Source: Muscardinus avellanarius (lineage: Eukaryota; Chordata; Mammalia; Rodentia; Gliridae). Taken from it: 64,000 nt of DNA. The stretch covers positions 24,282,300 to 24,346,299 of the forward strand of contig OY726560.1 of assembly GCA_963383645.1 (NCBI GenBank), read 5' to 3'. The translations under genes were made by a program, and so were the position numbers. This document shows positions 36,691 through 49,204 of this stretch, in pieces (position 1 is the first letter of the stretch; every line of letters begins with the position of its first letter). The notes below the pieces were generated by a model. It was not told the DNA's origin, did not search any database, and saw only the letters and a program-made list of their open reading frames with translations.

Positions 36691-37396
36691 GAATCCCTTA
36701 TCACTTTGCTTCCAGGTATGTTGTAGAAGGGCTCCTCAACCTGTATACAAAATACCTTCATTGTAAGTCAATAGCTCTCCTTATTCAACTACCATCAAAT
36801 AGTCTCTCTGCTGATGAAGAGAGATTTATTCTGAATAAGAATCTTTTATCTAGTCCTTTGGAAGTCATCAGTGTCATTCGCTATGGTCATAGGCTGTGCC
36901 CAAGAATTGAAAATGTCTAGGTGTGAGAATAAATATGTAGTGCCTGGTTCATTTTCACAGCCTAGTTTTATATTTCTTATATTCTAGTCAACCAAAAAAG
37001 CTAGTTGAGAAGTTTTATTTCCCAAGTTCCTATTGTGTTCTAGAAATTTATAAAATTGCATAAGAGACAGATTCTATTTTCTTTCTTAAGCTTTTTCCAG
37101 GTGTTATTAGGGATTAGTTTGCATTTTTGCAATATTTCCTTCTAATATTATATTTAGTGTTCATACTTACTGAATTTGCACTATGGTATAATTAGAAGAC
37201 ATTAAAGTACAATAAAAAGCCACTTCTTTTTATATATTCCAGTATAAAGAAAAATCAAGTATTCATTTTTACCAAAATGTCTTATTAGCTTATATGTTCT
37301 CTGTAATAACAGTGAGCACACCTTGAAGCCACTCCCTTTGTGATCATAGAGAAGGAAAAGCACTGATCCTAGGAATAATAAAGAAATCCCTCTTAC

Positions 37397-37502
37397 CTTC
37401 CATGAGTAAGATGGAGAAGTCCCTTAAGATCATGATGGTGCTAGACAAAACCAAGATGGAAAAGACGAACGTGCAAATTGGGTCAGCTATTTTGTAGTCT
37501 GG
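37397..37502 (-). CDS. SLC30A8: SLC30A8 exon 6
   Basis: Codes for 35 residues, human 242-276, plus the first base of glycine 277. It covers the start of the last membrane segment (TM6) and the turn into the cytosolic domain: [20 protein letters not shown], then [12 protein letters not shown]. The acceptor is 'gtattttctag' followed by CCAGAC, and the donor is GGAAG|gtaaga. Length and phase equal human exon 6. Differences from human (D for E at 243, S for A at 261, M for T at 265, R for K at 268) are mild and keep the hydrophobic helix. Confidence 0.97.
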
Positions 37503-39189
37503 CTAGAAAATACAGCAACTCTGGTTAATGGAATTCAGATTTCCCGCAAAGAAAGCCTGATTAACAAAATAAATAAGTTTCTCTCTTTCCTTCTCCCTGA
37601 CACTCATTTACCCTCCTGATGCTTGACATTCAACTCAAAGTCAAAACATTCTTCCCAAACACTCAATCCTTCCTTTTAGCTTCAAATTACCAGTTACAAA
37701 AAGTGGAGACTTATAAGATGTCATCTCCCTATAATTTAAGAGATAAAATGAAAAATATTCTTAAGTGTTCTCTTGAACAAATAGATTCATAGGTTAAGTT
37801 TTACCAAAAAAACATTTCAATCCCCAATTCAGCAAAAAAAAAATCTTTCATATTAATGAAGTACAGATTATATGATGAAAATGTGCCTAAAGATACCCAC
37901 ATTGACCAGTGACTTCAGTCTCAAGCAAAATGAGAAGAAATATTATCATTTACTGAGAGGTCACATGTGTCTGCAGTACAACTGGTCCCTGGTCTTGGAG
38001 GACTGGAATTAGTTTATTTCTTTCCCTCCCCAGGAGGACACATCCTAGAAGCAGACATCTTTAATACAATACCAAGGGTGTAAGCCAAGGTCCCTTCTTG
38101 TACCTTTTTCATTGGAATCCTTGGCTCCAGAGTGAAACACTTGTTATTCTGCCCTTGATGAAACTCAGTGCCACAGAAAGTCTATGCCCTCTTCCCTCTA
38201 AAAGACTCATCGTCAACATAACCTCTGTAAGGGGTCTATCAAACTTTTCCAACCCTTACAACTTAAAAATATTTTCACTTTAGACTTGAAGCTTTCAAGC
38301 AGCATTTTCTCAGTTGAATTCATATGTCTGTTCATTTTTACTTACATGTTTTCACATCTTAGGAAAAATAGCAAAGAACCTGTGCAAATTGGACATTCAT
38401 GATAAGAAAAGGCAGAGATAAATGTTCTCCTCTTTTGCCCCCTACCCCCAAACAACTCTGATCTTTCTTGATATTACCAGATAGATACCTATAGTGAATT
38501 TATATCTATAGTATTTATTTAGAGTTGGAAGCCCATATTCATTCCTGTTTTGCATGTGAATCCTTCTTTGGGTGGAAATAAGCCTTTCCTGCAATTTGAG
38601 CAATGTTATTAGGACAGTGAGTCAGTTGTTCTACTGTCCTCCAACCAGGCAACAGGTAGAGGACCCAAGCTAGGTCTACTCAACTCCCCTTCCTAGTGAT
38701 ATGAATCTTCATCAGTGATAACAAGAGGAAAAATTTTTCTCAGCCACATTTATTTCAACACAGTCCTAGGACAGATTTTCTATAGTTTCTGAAATTTAGA
38801 TAACAAAGTTGCCCTTATTTTCTCCTTGATTTCTGTCGAAGAATACCTTTAATAAATTTAAATCAGTAATTATCTTTTCTGCTTATTAAATAATCCAAAA
38901 ATCTTTTCTGTTGCTTATAACCTAAGAACTGAGATATTTCGTTTCATTGCTGTCCATCTTAACACTTTGACAAAAAGAACTATTTTCTTTAAAGAGAGAG
39001 TTGTAGCCCAATATTTAAAATAGCTCTTAACAATGAGAAAAATTTAAGATTTAATGCCTGGAGTGTTTGTGTTAATCTTGCAATGTAGTCTGTATAGGTA
39101 AGAATAGGCTGGGGATATTTGCAATATTGGAGGGTCAGCTTTCATACTATCTAATTATTACTATAGAGGGTAAACTCAAAGACACTCAC
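37503..39189 (-). other. SLC30A8: SLC30A8 intron 5
   Basis: Donor GTGAGT at 39189, acceptor AG at 37503-37504. About 1.7 kb of mainly unassigned sequence with few recognisable repeats. Confidence 0.95.
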
Positions 39190-39340
39190 CTTAAAGTAGA
39201 TAATAAGTGCACTGATTAGCACACTGATGCTTTGAAATACATCCCCAAGGGCATGCACAAAGGCTGCTCTGACACTGGCATTAGCTTGTACTTCCTTGTT
39301 AGTGTGGCCAAGGTGTGTCTGATGCAAAATCACAGTTAGT
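39190..39340 (-). CDS. SLC30A8: SLC30A8 exon 5
   Basis: Codes for 50 residues, human 192-241, covering the loop after TM4 and all of TM5. The transmembrane zinc site residues H220 and D224 are present in [19 protein letters not shown]. Together with H106/D110 of exon 3 they form the tetrahedral site that defines Zn-type CDF transporters (established). The acceptor is 'ctctctttcag' before ACTAACTG; the donor is TTTAAG|gtgagtg. The loop preceding TM5 reads [13 protein letters not shown]: relative to human, C200 is H and H205 is N, so a loop histidine has shifted position while H197 and H203 are kept. Confidence 0.97.
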
Positions 39341-39480
39341 CTGAAAGAGAGTAGTGTTCTCGGTATACAAGAAATTAGCCCTTAAATACCTATGCAGTAC
39401 AATGAGAGAATTGCCAATTTCTGGCATTACACAAAATAGCGAGTAGTTTGAAAATGCATACTTTAAAATGTACTACTTTG

Positions 39481-39572
39481 AGCCAGGTATAGTGATGCAT
39501 TACCGTAATCCCAGTACTTGGGAGGCTGAGACGGGAAGATTGCAGGTTCAAAGACAGCCTCAGCAACTTAAT
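39481..39572 (+). mobile_element. Left half of a dimeric SINE
   Basis: 'gagccaggtatagtgatgca' to 'gcctcagcaactta'; the ID half is missing. Confidence 0.85.
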
Positions 39573-40539
39573 ATCTACAGTTTGAAAATGCTCCCTTCAT
39601 CATTCACAGAGCCTTACCTCTTGATGCCTCAGTTCCCCACCTCAGTTTTAAAATTATTGCTCAATTTTCTGAGTTAAACAATTAAAAGAAAACTATTTGA
39701 TCTATTATCACTAGCTAGATTCTGTCTCCTATCAGTTAACCTGAGCCTGCGTTTCACATTGGTGCTGGAAGAGTGTGGGCAGATCGATGCAAATCCATCA
39801 TCTCTAGGAGATAAATACTCCCGGCACATGTACTGCTGAATGGGGTCAATAACATCATCTTTGCATAAAGAGAACAATATGTCCTCAAGGCAGCAGGGAG
39901 AATGAAAGTATTAATAATTTCCTGAGAGTCGTATGTCACAGAAGTCTTGTCAATGCTACACAGTGATGAAGGCTACACCAGCCAACTACCTCATCAATCT
40001 GGTGCCTTAATGTTGTACTTCAACTTTCAAAATAAACACCATCAGAATGTTCTTTTTGTCCAACTGCTTCTAGACATTGACCTCAACATTACAGGTATTT
40101 TCCATACTTAGACAAGGAAATTAAAAAGCCCTGTTTTCTCTGTGCAAGCAGATGGTTATTTATAGATAAAGGTGCCAAGTGCTGACAATGTTTTCTTCAA
40201 GAACTGGGTTTACAGGTTTCAAGTGCAGCTAGATGCTCTATTGTGTGAATATAGAGATATAAGAACTACAATTGGGAATAGAATGACTCCTTGGGGATCC
40301 AAAATCAGGACAGAAAGTTCCAGTAGAAACTGCAGAAAGGGATTCTGGGATGAAAGCTGTACACAGAAACTTAAGGCTATTTTAGGCCTTTTTCCTGCCT
40401 AAAATATTCACTCCCCTCAGCCTATTTACAATGAACTTTTGAATTAAGTTCAGTTGTCTATCCTTCCAATTAAATCAAATTCTTCTGTGGATACTACTTA
40501 TAGTAACAGTCTTTAGTTGGCATATTATAATTAGAAATG

Positions 40540-40554
40540 TCTGTGTGTGTGTTT

Positions 40555-40592
<38 letters not shown>
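40540..40592. repeat. (GT)n microsatellite
   Basis: GT run with one TT and one AT interruption. Confidence 0.95.
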
Positions 40593-40594
<2 letters not shown>

Positions 40595-41181
40595 TCTCTG
40601 TTGTTTCAATTATAATTAAATCTGGAATGTGGAGGGATCACATATATTTTTACTCACATTGTGGCCCAAGCATATAATTGTACCTGCACATGATTTTCCA
40701 AGTCCCCACCCCTTTGTAGATAAAATAAGTAAAAGAATGAATGACAATGTTATGAGCATATATGGCAGTTCTGGAACAGAATCTATTAATGGCCAGCCAT
40801 TTTAAGCTATCTAAAGAACTTTGAATGGCAACCCATAGTTGAGTTTGTTTCTACCCAAATACTGACAACCTAAAAACTATGTATTCTGTTATTAAGTCTT
40901 AGCAGACAGCAATTATTCCCCTTTGTTATCATAGTCTAAGGTTCAAGAGACACTCTTCATGAAAAAATAAAAACCTGAATATATAGTATCCTAAATTATA
41001 ATTGGTTTTTATGTTACAAAATATTCAGAAAGAATTTTTAAGCTAAACATTTCTTATTAGCCATCAGTGAAATGGTTATCATTTTATCCTTGCTCTAATA
41101 CCTCCTAAAGTTGCAGATAAGTAGAATCAGGGTATAATTTACAGAGCCTACTAGTTTATCCTTTTGACTTGGACAAAAATG

Positions 41182-41234
41182 CTAAACTGGGTTGGGGATG
41201 TAGCAGGAATGAGGCCTTGGGTTCAATCCCCAGT

Positions 41235-41286
<52 letters not shown>
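41182..41286 (+). mobile_element. ID-like right-half SINE with (CA)n tail
   Basis: 'taaactgggttggggatgt', 'gggttcaatccccagta', then CA repeats at 41238-41286. Confidence 0.85.
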
Positions 41287-41288
<2 letters not shown>

Positions 41289-41496
41289 AAGTGCTGAACA
41301 TTGCAATATGTTGTGAATGTATCTGTACACATATAAGTACTTTTATAATACATTTATATTACTTATGCTTCTGGACAAATAACTATATATACCTACAGTC
41401 CTCCTATTATTGCTCATTAAAAAATTACCCAGATTTCATATATTCATGGAACTGAACAAAATTATGTAAAAAGAAAGATTTAAAAATTCAACATAA

Positions 41497-41695
41497 GCCT
41501 GGCGTGGTGGCACATGTTTATAATCCCACCATTTGGGAGGCTGAAACAGGAGGATCCGGGTTTGCAGACAGCCTCAGCTACTTAGTGAGGCTCTGCAACT
41601 CAGTGAGACCCTGTTTCAAAATAAAGAATAATAAAATAGGGCTAGAGGTATAGCTTGGAGGTAGAATGCCCCTGGATTCCATCCCCAGTTCCATA

Positions 41696-41747
<52 letters not shown>

Positions 41748-41760
41748 AATAAGTAAGTAA
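41497..41760 (+). mobile_element. Dimeric SINE with (GAAA)n tail and TSD
   Basis: 'gcctggcgtggtggcaca' to 'catccccagttccata', tail (AAGA)n at 41699-41750. 'taaaaattcaac' is duplicated at 41481-41492 and 41762-41773. Confidence 0.92.
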
Positions 41761-41775
41761 GTAAAAATTCAACCT

Positions 41776-42001
41776 ATCCGAGTGTGGTGGCACAGGATTG
41801 TAATCCTGGCATTTGGGAGGCTGAGACAGAAGGATCCAAATCAAGGCCAGCCTCACTTAGTGAGGCCCTCTGCAATTTGGTGAGACATTGTTTCAAAATA
41901 AAATATAAAAAAAAAAATAGAACTGAGGGTATAGCTCAAAGGCAGGATGCCCCTGAGTTCCATCCCCAGTACTGCAAAATAAATAAATAAATAAATAAAT
42001 A
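41776..42001 (+). mobile_element. Dimeric SINE with (AAAT)n tail
   Basis: 'ccgagtgtggtggcaca' to 'ccatccccagtactgc', directly after the preceding SINE's right duplication. Confidence 0.92.
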
Positions 42002-42298
42002 CCCAACCTTGAGGAGTAAATTCACTATTTTTTTGTTTTCTTCCTTTCTGCTGCTTTTTAAAAAAACTAGTACACTAAATCAAGCTCTCCTGAAGCTAAG
42101 CTTTAAGTTTAGCTTAGTGCCTGCTTTAATATATGAGATTCCCCTACTTCACTGTCGAATGTTTGATTTTCATCAAAAAATTAGTTTCTAAATTTAATGT
42201 GAATCAGAGTCATATTAGATGCATGAATGACACAACTACAGTGACTTTTTGAAGTTTTTCTTCATGAAATTTTTAAAGATAAATTCAAAAGGGGACAG

Positions 42299-42360
42299 TG
42301 TGTGTGTGTGTGTGTGTGTGTGTGTAGGTGTGTGTGTGTGTGTAGGTGTGTGTGTGTGTG
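42299..42360. repeat. (GT)n microsatellite
   Basis: GT run with two 'tagg' interruptions. Confidence 0.95.
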
Positions 42361-42412
42361 CTACTTGAGACTGAACTCAGAGGCATTCTGAGCTATACTC
42401 CTACTCCTTTAT
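42361..42412 (-). mobile_element. ID-like SINE right-half fragment
   Basis: 'gagactgaactcagaggca' and 'gagctatactcctac' match the reverse ID half. Confidence 0.75.
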
Positions 42413-45000
42413 TATATATTTTTAATTGGTGCATTGTCGTTGCAGTACACCATGGAAGAGACATACATGCACATATCACTCATTTAGCCATTCCTCAGTT
42501 CCTTAATTTCCCCCTCATTCCCTCCTCTTCCCTCCTTCTCATGTTTGGCTTAGTGATTGACTTTGATATGTTTGTGAATGTACTTCATGTGCATTAGAAA
42601 GTTTCCCTCTTCCTCCTTCCCATCAACCCCAGTTAGGCCTACTTATTTGCTCATCTCTAGCTTCTCCTCCTTCATCTAGGGTTCTTCCTATGTCCCTTTT
42701 TCTCCCTAGTTTCTGCATATGACAAAAAATATGTTTTTTTATTTTTCTGTGATTGACTAATCTCACTTAGCATAATGGTCTCCAATTCCATTCATTTGCC
42801 TGTAAATGATGTAAGTTTGTTCTTCTTTATGGCTGAGTAAAATTCCATTATGTACACATCCCATAGTTTTGTGATCCATTCATCTGTTGATGGACATCTT
42901 GGCTGGTTCCAGAGTTTGGCAATTGTGAATTGTGCAGCTATGAACATAGATATGCATGCATTAGTTTGGTAAGTTTGGTTTTCACTTTGGGTAGATACCC
43001 AGTAGTGGTATTGCTGGATCATATGGTAGGTTCATTCTCATTCTTCTGAAGAGCCTCCATATTGTTTTTCAAAGTGTTTGCACTAATTTGCAATCCCACC
43101 AACAAAGTATTAAAATTCCCACTTCTCCACGTCCTTGCCAGCATTTATTGTTGTTTGCATTTTTAGTGATTTTCATTCTAGTTGGAATCATGGTTAGCTT
43201 TATTCTTAAGTATTTTTTTTTAGAATATCCTGAGTAGAAATGTTTTCTGGATTCCTTTTTCAGTGGACTTACATTTGTCATACAGAAAAGCTTCTGCTTT
43301 TTTAAGATTGATTTTGTATCCAGATAGTTTGATAAACTTGTTGGTCAGATGAAATCTCAGGGTATCTTTGATTTGCATCTCTCTGATTGCTAATGATGTT
43401 GAGCATTTTTGCATACATATATTGACCATTTGAATTTCTTCTTTTGTGAAGTGTCTATTTAGTTCACTTGCCTATATTTTGATTGGGTTATTTGGTTGTG
43501 TTTTTTTTTTTAGCTGTGAGTGTCTTGAGTTCTTTGTATATTCTAGATATTAGTTCTCTCTCAGAGGAATAGTTGGCAAAAAATTTCTCCCATTCTGTTG
43601 GCTCTCTTTTGAGGTTCTTGATAGTTTCCTTTGTTTTAGAGAGCTCTTCAGTTAACACAATCCAACATATTGATCTTCCTTTTAGTTTCTTGTGCCTTTG
43701 AGTGCTTGTTGAGAAAGATTTTACCTGTGCCTATGTGTCACAGTATTGAATCTATACCCTCGTCAAGGAGCTGCAAGGTCTCTGATCTTATTTTCAAGTC
43801 TTTGATCCATCTTGAATTGACTCTTTTATAGTGTGCGAAAGCAGGGTTTATTTTCATTTTTATGCATATTATTAACCAGTTCTGCCAAAACCATTTGTTG
43901 AGCAGGCTATCTTTTTTCCAGTGTATGTTTTTGACCCTTTTGTCAAAAATCAATTGGCCATAAGTGTGTGGATTTTGTTCTGAGTCTTCTATTTTGCTTT
44001 ATTGGTCTATATGTCTGGTTTGTTCAGTCTGTTTTTATTATTATGGATTTGTAGTATAGTTTAAAATCAGGTATTATGATGATACCTTCTGTATAGTTTT
44101 TGTTGCTAAAAACTACTTTGGCTATTATGGGATTTTTGTTGCTCCAAATGAATTTAAGGACTGCTTTTTCTATGTCTGTGAGGAATGGCCTTGGTAATTT
44201 AATGGATATTGTGTTGAAACTATAGATTACTTTTGGAAAAATGTCCATTTTAATGATAGTTACTCTGCCTATCTAAGAACATGGAACATGTTTCCACCTA
44301 CTAAGGTCTTATTTGATTTTTTAATGATAGTTACTCTGCCTATCTAAGAACATGGAACATGTTTCCACCTACTAAGGTCTTATTTGATTTTTTTCAATGT
44401 GTTATAATTTTCTTTGTAGAGATCTTTCACCTCCATGGTTAGCTTTATTCTTAAGCATTTTATTTTTTATGGGATATCCTGACTTGAAGTATTTTTTGGA
44501 TTTCCTTTTCAGTGGACTTAATGGCTGTCATACAGGAAAGTTTCTACTTTTTTAAGATTGATTTTTTATCCAAAAACTTTGCTGAATTTTTTTTATCAGT
44601 TCTATAAGGTTTTTGGTTGAGTTTGTTGGGTCTTCCAAGTAGGGTATCATGTCATCTGCAAATAGGGATAGTTTTAGTTTTTTTCTATTTTTACTCCTTT
44701 AATTTCCTTTTCTTGTCTTATTGCTCTAGCTAGACTCTCACGTACTATATTTTTAAAAAGTAGTGATGATAAACATCCTTGTCTTGTTGCTATTTGTAGG
44801 GAAAATTCTCACAGTTTTCCCCCATTTAATATGATGTTGGCTGTGGACCTATTGTATATTTTCTTTATGATGTTAAGGGAAGTTCCTTCTATTCTGATTC
44901 TCTGCAGTGTTTTTAGCATAAATGGGTATTGGATTTTGTTGAATGCTTTTTCAGCAGGAATCTTTCAATCATCACTTCCTTTAAGATTGATTCAAGACTT
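42413..45000 (-). mobile_element. 5'-truncated L1, minus orientation, internally rearranged
   Basis: 3' UTR at 42413-42740, then ORF2 from its C-terminus rightwards: 'MIQQYHYWVS', 'LWNQPRCPSTDEWITKLW', then 'NSRWIKDLKIRS'. Frames are broken. Two structural oddities: a block at about 43188-43345 is a second copy of the segment at about 44436-44590, and the segment at about 44250-44320 is tandemly repeated at 44321-44393. Confidence 0.9.
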
Positions 45001-45465
45001 CCTGGATAAGAGAATTGACCTACAAGTAGAAACTAAAGAAAATTTAGCTAACACTGCTTAACAAAGACTTTTCATGCAGTCACTATGATGCAATGATAAA
45101 ATAGACTAATTTTTAGGGAAATGAATTTTCTGTTACTCTGATAAAATATACAAAAGTAATTCCATAAAAGAGAATTCAAAAGTAGAAAAGAAACTAAAGT
45201 AAATAAACTGCAAGATTCCTTCCAACTTAGCTTTCTGGGAACTTGTAATCATTTACCCAACAAAAACTGAGCAGGAGAAACTCACATATATTCCTGTCAT
45301 TCTTTACTTCCTTAGGATATATAATTATAGAAAGAAATATATATATACATATATATATATATATCTTTACTATATTTTATATATGTAACTATATATGTGA
45401 CTGCATATAGCCACATATCATAAGGAGTCACCAACATGCATCACAGAGCAGAATGACTCAGAGCT

Positions 45466-45625
45466 CAATTCTGGATCTATGGTTCTGGATTTAAATCCTG
45501 GATCTACAGCACCTAGTTGGCAATGTATTTAACTTTGCTGAGCTGCTGCTTCCTTATTTGTAAAGTTGGGGTGATATAAACATTAAACTCAATGACATAT
45601 ATTAAAAAGATACTATCCTGTCTCT
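45466..45625 (+). repeat. MIR fragment
   Basis: 'tctggatttaaatcctggat', 'aactttgctgagctgctgc' and 'cttatttgtaaagttggggt' follow the MIR order. Confidence 0.8.
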
Positions 45626-45689
45626 AGCATATTAGAATCTTACAAATTTGGCAAATTATGGAAGCCAATATGTAAAAACACTTTAGTTC

Positions 45690-45900
45690 AGCTGGGTGTG
45701 GTGGCGCAGGCTTGTAATCCCAGTACTTGGGAGGCAGAGGCAGAAGGATCACAGGTTCATAGCCAGCCTGATCTATTTAGTGAGGCCTTCCACAACTTAG
45801 TGAGACCCTGTTTCAAAATAAAGAATAAAAAATAGGGCTGAGAGGGTAGCTTAGAGGTAGAATCCCCAGTACTGTAAAAATGTTAATAAATTAATTAATA
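45690..45900 (+). mobile_element. Dimeric SINE with imperfect TSD
   Basis: 'gctgggtgtggtggcgcag' to 'aatccccagtactgta'. 'aaaaacacttt' and 'aaaaacacttc' flank it. Confidence 0.92.
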
Positions 45901-46062
45901 AAAAAACACTTCAGTTTAACCTAGAGCTTTATTTTCACTCTTAGAGCCATTCAAATACTGTATCCAGTCTATCATCTTCTTAAGAGGGAAGTTTAAAAAA
46001 AAATCTTTGTCTAGGCAGAGTTGAAGATAAGTCACATGAGTATTAATATGGGGGTGACTTAC

Positions 46063-46216
46063 ACAATGTTGGCTGCGACCGCACAGCCTGAGACGATGAT
46101 CATCACAGTCGCCTGGATCTGGTAGTCAGAGTGCAGCAGGCGCTCACAGGCCAGGTACACCAGCACGCCGGTCACCACCCAGATGCAAAGGATGGAGAGT
46201 AGGGCGCCAAGGATCT
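46063..46216 (-). CDS. SLC30A8: SLC30A8 exon 4
   Basis: Codes for human residues 140-191: TM3, the loop, and TM4. [20 protein letters not shown] and [16 protein letters not shown] are two hydrophobic segments of membrane length. The acceptor 'tttgaatccctag' precedes AGATCC, and glutamate 140 is split with exon 3. The donor is ATTGT|gtaagt, splitting V191 with exon 5. All CDF residues in this exon agree with human except the loop HSD for YPD and G for S at 183. The exon is GC-rich compared with the introns. The open frame's first residues up to 46268 are intronic. Confidence 0.97.
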
Positions 46217-46299
46217 CTAGGGATTCAAAGGCACAAAGACACCCACCCATCAGAAACCTGCACATCACCTACTTCCCATAGGACAGGCATAGACCTCTG

Positions 46300-46980
46300 T
46301 TTCTTTTATGCAAAAAAAAAGGCTTCAAACTAGTTCACTCAGTGATTCATGAAGCCAATCGGCGGGTGGGTTTTAGAAGCAAGATGAAGCACGATAATGT
46401 TGCATTCATAAAGCACCAGCATCTGAGATCATCATGCTGCACATTACTAAGTAATTTTCAGCATTTTTAGAGCATATTAATTGCTGCCTGCCCTCCCCGT
46501 TTCCCATGGGGATTTTCATTTACACAGGTGCTAAAATGATCGAAACTTATTAGGAGATGAAATAATGAGACAAGACGAGTAAAATGTGTTTAGAAACTCT
46601 TAACTTCACCATAAAACATTTACAGCTTGCCAGCAGCACCTCTGGTGAAATGGGATCATTAAAAGAAAAAGCTTCAGAGGGCACTGGATGGAAACGACTT
46701 TCATTTGCCAAACCTAACACATCGTAAACACACAGGTGAGCTCAGAGGCTTATCAACACCCCAAGTGCCTTTGCGAAGCAACTGCAAAGAAAAGAGGTGC
46801 CAGAACAGAGACACTTAACATTAATATTTAAAAGCAAGGTCATGCTCAATCTGCCCATGGGGAAAGCACTTGGCTCACTTGGCGTTCCTTAACACCTCAC
46901 CCTGACCTTTAGCTGAACCTTGTAAGCAGATTGTAAAAACCCACAAGGGCCTAGAAACACAAGGCAATGTAGTGCATTGT
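46300..46980. other. Repeat-free block in intron 3
   Basis: About 680 bp without a recognised repeat next to exon 4. Contains TAAT-type motifs, e.g. 'atattaattgctgcctgcc', and 'cagcacctctgg'. It may be constrained non-coding DNA, which is inference. Confidence 0.3.
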
Positions 46981-47436
46981 TACCCAGCGTGTGGCTTTGT
47001 TTTCCAGACATTTGTCATTTCCAAACCACCTTCATGATTTCTTTTGGCCATATTCATATGCCACCGGTCTTATGAGTCGTTTTTTATATTTTTCAAATAA
47101 ATTCACTTTTTATACTTAGCTTCTTTCTAAACAAAGTTATCCATGGAATTATAAATTTGACATGCTAATTTGTTTTCTAATTCATATTACAATGTGTAAT
47201 TATTGTCCATGTGATACTTAACACCATAACACCATCTACTACCCATTCGTGGAACATTTTGGATGCTATGGGAAATCCTGGCATAAATGTTTAAGGCATG
47301 AGTTCGATGTCAGGCATATATGAGCTGCCAGTTACTAGGTGACTTATACAAGTAACTTAACCTATTTTAGCCCATTTCCATATCTGCAAAGTAGGTATAA
47401 TACTATCATACATGTTTAAATTAGCATATAATATAG

Positions 47437-47876
47437 GTTAAATTGTGCCCTACCACTGAAATTTATATGTTGAAGTTCTAATGTCAGTTCCTTATATTGT
47501 GTGTGACCTTATTTAGAAATAGGGTCCTTGCAGATGTAATTAGCTAAAGTGAGGCCATAATGGATTACCTTAATCCCATAAGCATACACAGCATGAGTAT
47601 GATGTGAGAAATCTAAACACAGACATGTACTCGGGGTGAATATCATGTAAAGATTAAAGCAGAGACCTACAAACCAAGGATCAATAAAGCTTGCCAGCAA
47701 ACCACCAGGAGCTATAAGAGAAGCATGGAACCTGTCCTCACCACAGGCCTCCAAAAGTGTCAACCTTCCTGATGATCTTAAACTTCTGTTTTTTCAAAAC
47801 TGTGAGGCAATAAATATGTATGTGAGCCATCCAGTAGAAATAGTTTGTTAAGGCAGCTCTAGATAACTAATAGAGC
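47437..47876 (+). mobile_element. MLT1-like MaLR LTR
   Basis: 'gaaatttatatgttgaagtt', 'gtgtgtgaccttatttagaa', 'atagggtccttgcagatg', 'aattagctaaagtgaggcc', 'acttctgttttttcaaaact' are MLT1 landmarks in order. Confidence 0.8.
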
Positions 47877-47879
47877 AAA

Positions 47880-49200
47880 CACTCAAGGAGTGAGGAACAT
47901 GCCCAAGAATCCTTAGTTAGACCAAAACAGAGATTAAACTCATAAATGTCAAGTAGTGTATATCCTACCCACGAAAATCCTAATTAGGACATGCAGGACA
48001 ATGCACCACTCTAAAGCCATGATTACTGAGGTACAGTAAAACAAGAGCTGGGTGGGTGCAGCCCAAATGATTTCAAGAGTCAGGAGTCAGATCTAAACAA
48101 AGGCCAGGATGCTACCATGATTTCTAAGAAAACTGTGAAGTAAGCAAGGTTAATAGGTTGAACAGGCTAGTGGGTGGGTACCCTGGGCTCAACCATATAT
48201 CTGTATTGGTGTTGCCAAACATGGTAGCCATCAATTATATGTGACTACTTAAATGGGAATTGAGTAAATAAAAAATACTTGTTTTTGCAACATTGCAACT
48301 AAACATCTTTAGTTGCAATGACCACATTTATAGTTCTTAATAGGCTTACTGTGTTCTATTATAAAATATTTTCCCTCATAGCGGAGACTTCTATGGAAGA
48401 GACCTGGTTTTCTGGAATATCAATGATCAAGACTTCCATGGTCAGGGTGACAAAGTATAGCAATGATTTACATTTGGAGTTCTGTGTTTACAAGCCATCC
48501 TACATTTACAAATGAGCTCTGATTAATGGTATTAGATAGGGGAAAGTACATTTACAAATTAATATAGACAAATGATGAGTACCCAACCAAATTTCTGTGG
48601 CTTCCAAGTGTAGCACTGTTAGGGACTGAGGAAAACATCCTCAGATCACATGGTCACACACTCCCTTTATTGCGTCCTAAGGCTTCGTTTCTCTCTGAAT
48701 GTTAAAGGAAAGGCAGCTCAAAACATCTCAATGATATGTTGTTTGGTGTGACATTAGAACTTCCTACCATTCTGATTTTGAAAACTAGCGGTCTCCATTG
48801 TGGGACTAGATGAGCTGTGTTCTGTGTCTATCTGCACCTTCAGTGACTACAGCCATGTAGGTATCCTCCTCTGTCCTGACCTCTTGTACACTGACATTCT
48901 CAATCTGTGGGAAATCGTGGAACTCTATCAGTTCCACTGTCAATAGAGGAGAAGTAGAATTACAATATATGTGTGGGGTGGGGGGTGTAAAACATGCACT
49001 CAAATAAAATTTTCCAGAGACTAAACTTTTATCATAATCTGGGCTACTTCTTAGACAGAAGTAAGCAGTTAGTGAAGGAAATAACCCCCAGTAAAGAGGA
49101 GAGTGTGAAACGTTGTTCCTTCCTCTTCCTCCTCTCTCTTTGTTGTTAATGTTCATGATTAATTGGACAAAGCACTTGGCCAAGCCATCCATCCTCTGAA
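47880..49200. other. Intron 3 interior, no gene seen
   Basis: Includes 48210-48330 which resembles an old repeat ('catggtagccatcaattata') and otherwise unassigned sequence. Confidence 0.4.
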
Positions 49201-49204
49201 CAGA

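Larger units (their letters stand above)
30279..37396 (-). other. SLC30A8: SLC30A8 intron 6
   Basis: Donor GTAAGA at 37396, acceptor AG at 30279-30280. About 7.1 kb, holding the twin-primed L1 (30602-32360), SINEs, hAT and MIR relics and an (AAT)n run. No further exon was seen. Confidence 0.95.
39341..46062 (-). other. SLC30A8: SLC30A8 intron 4
   Basis: Donor GTAAGT at 46062, acceptor AG at 39341-39342. About 6.7 kb with a large minus-oriented L1 (42410-45000), SINEs and microsatellites. 39700-40540 shows no recognised repeat or exon. Confidence 0.95.
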
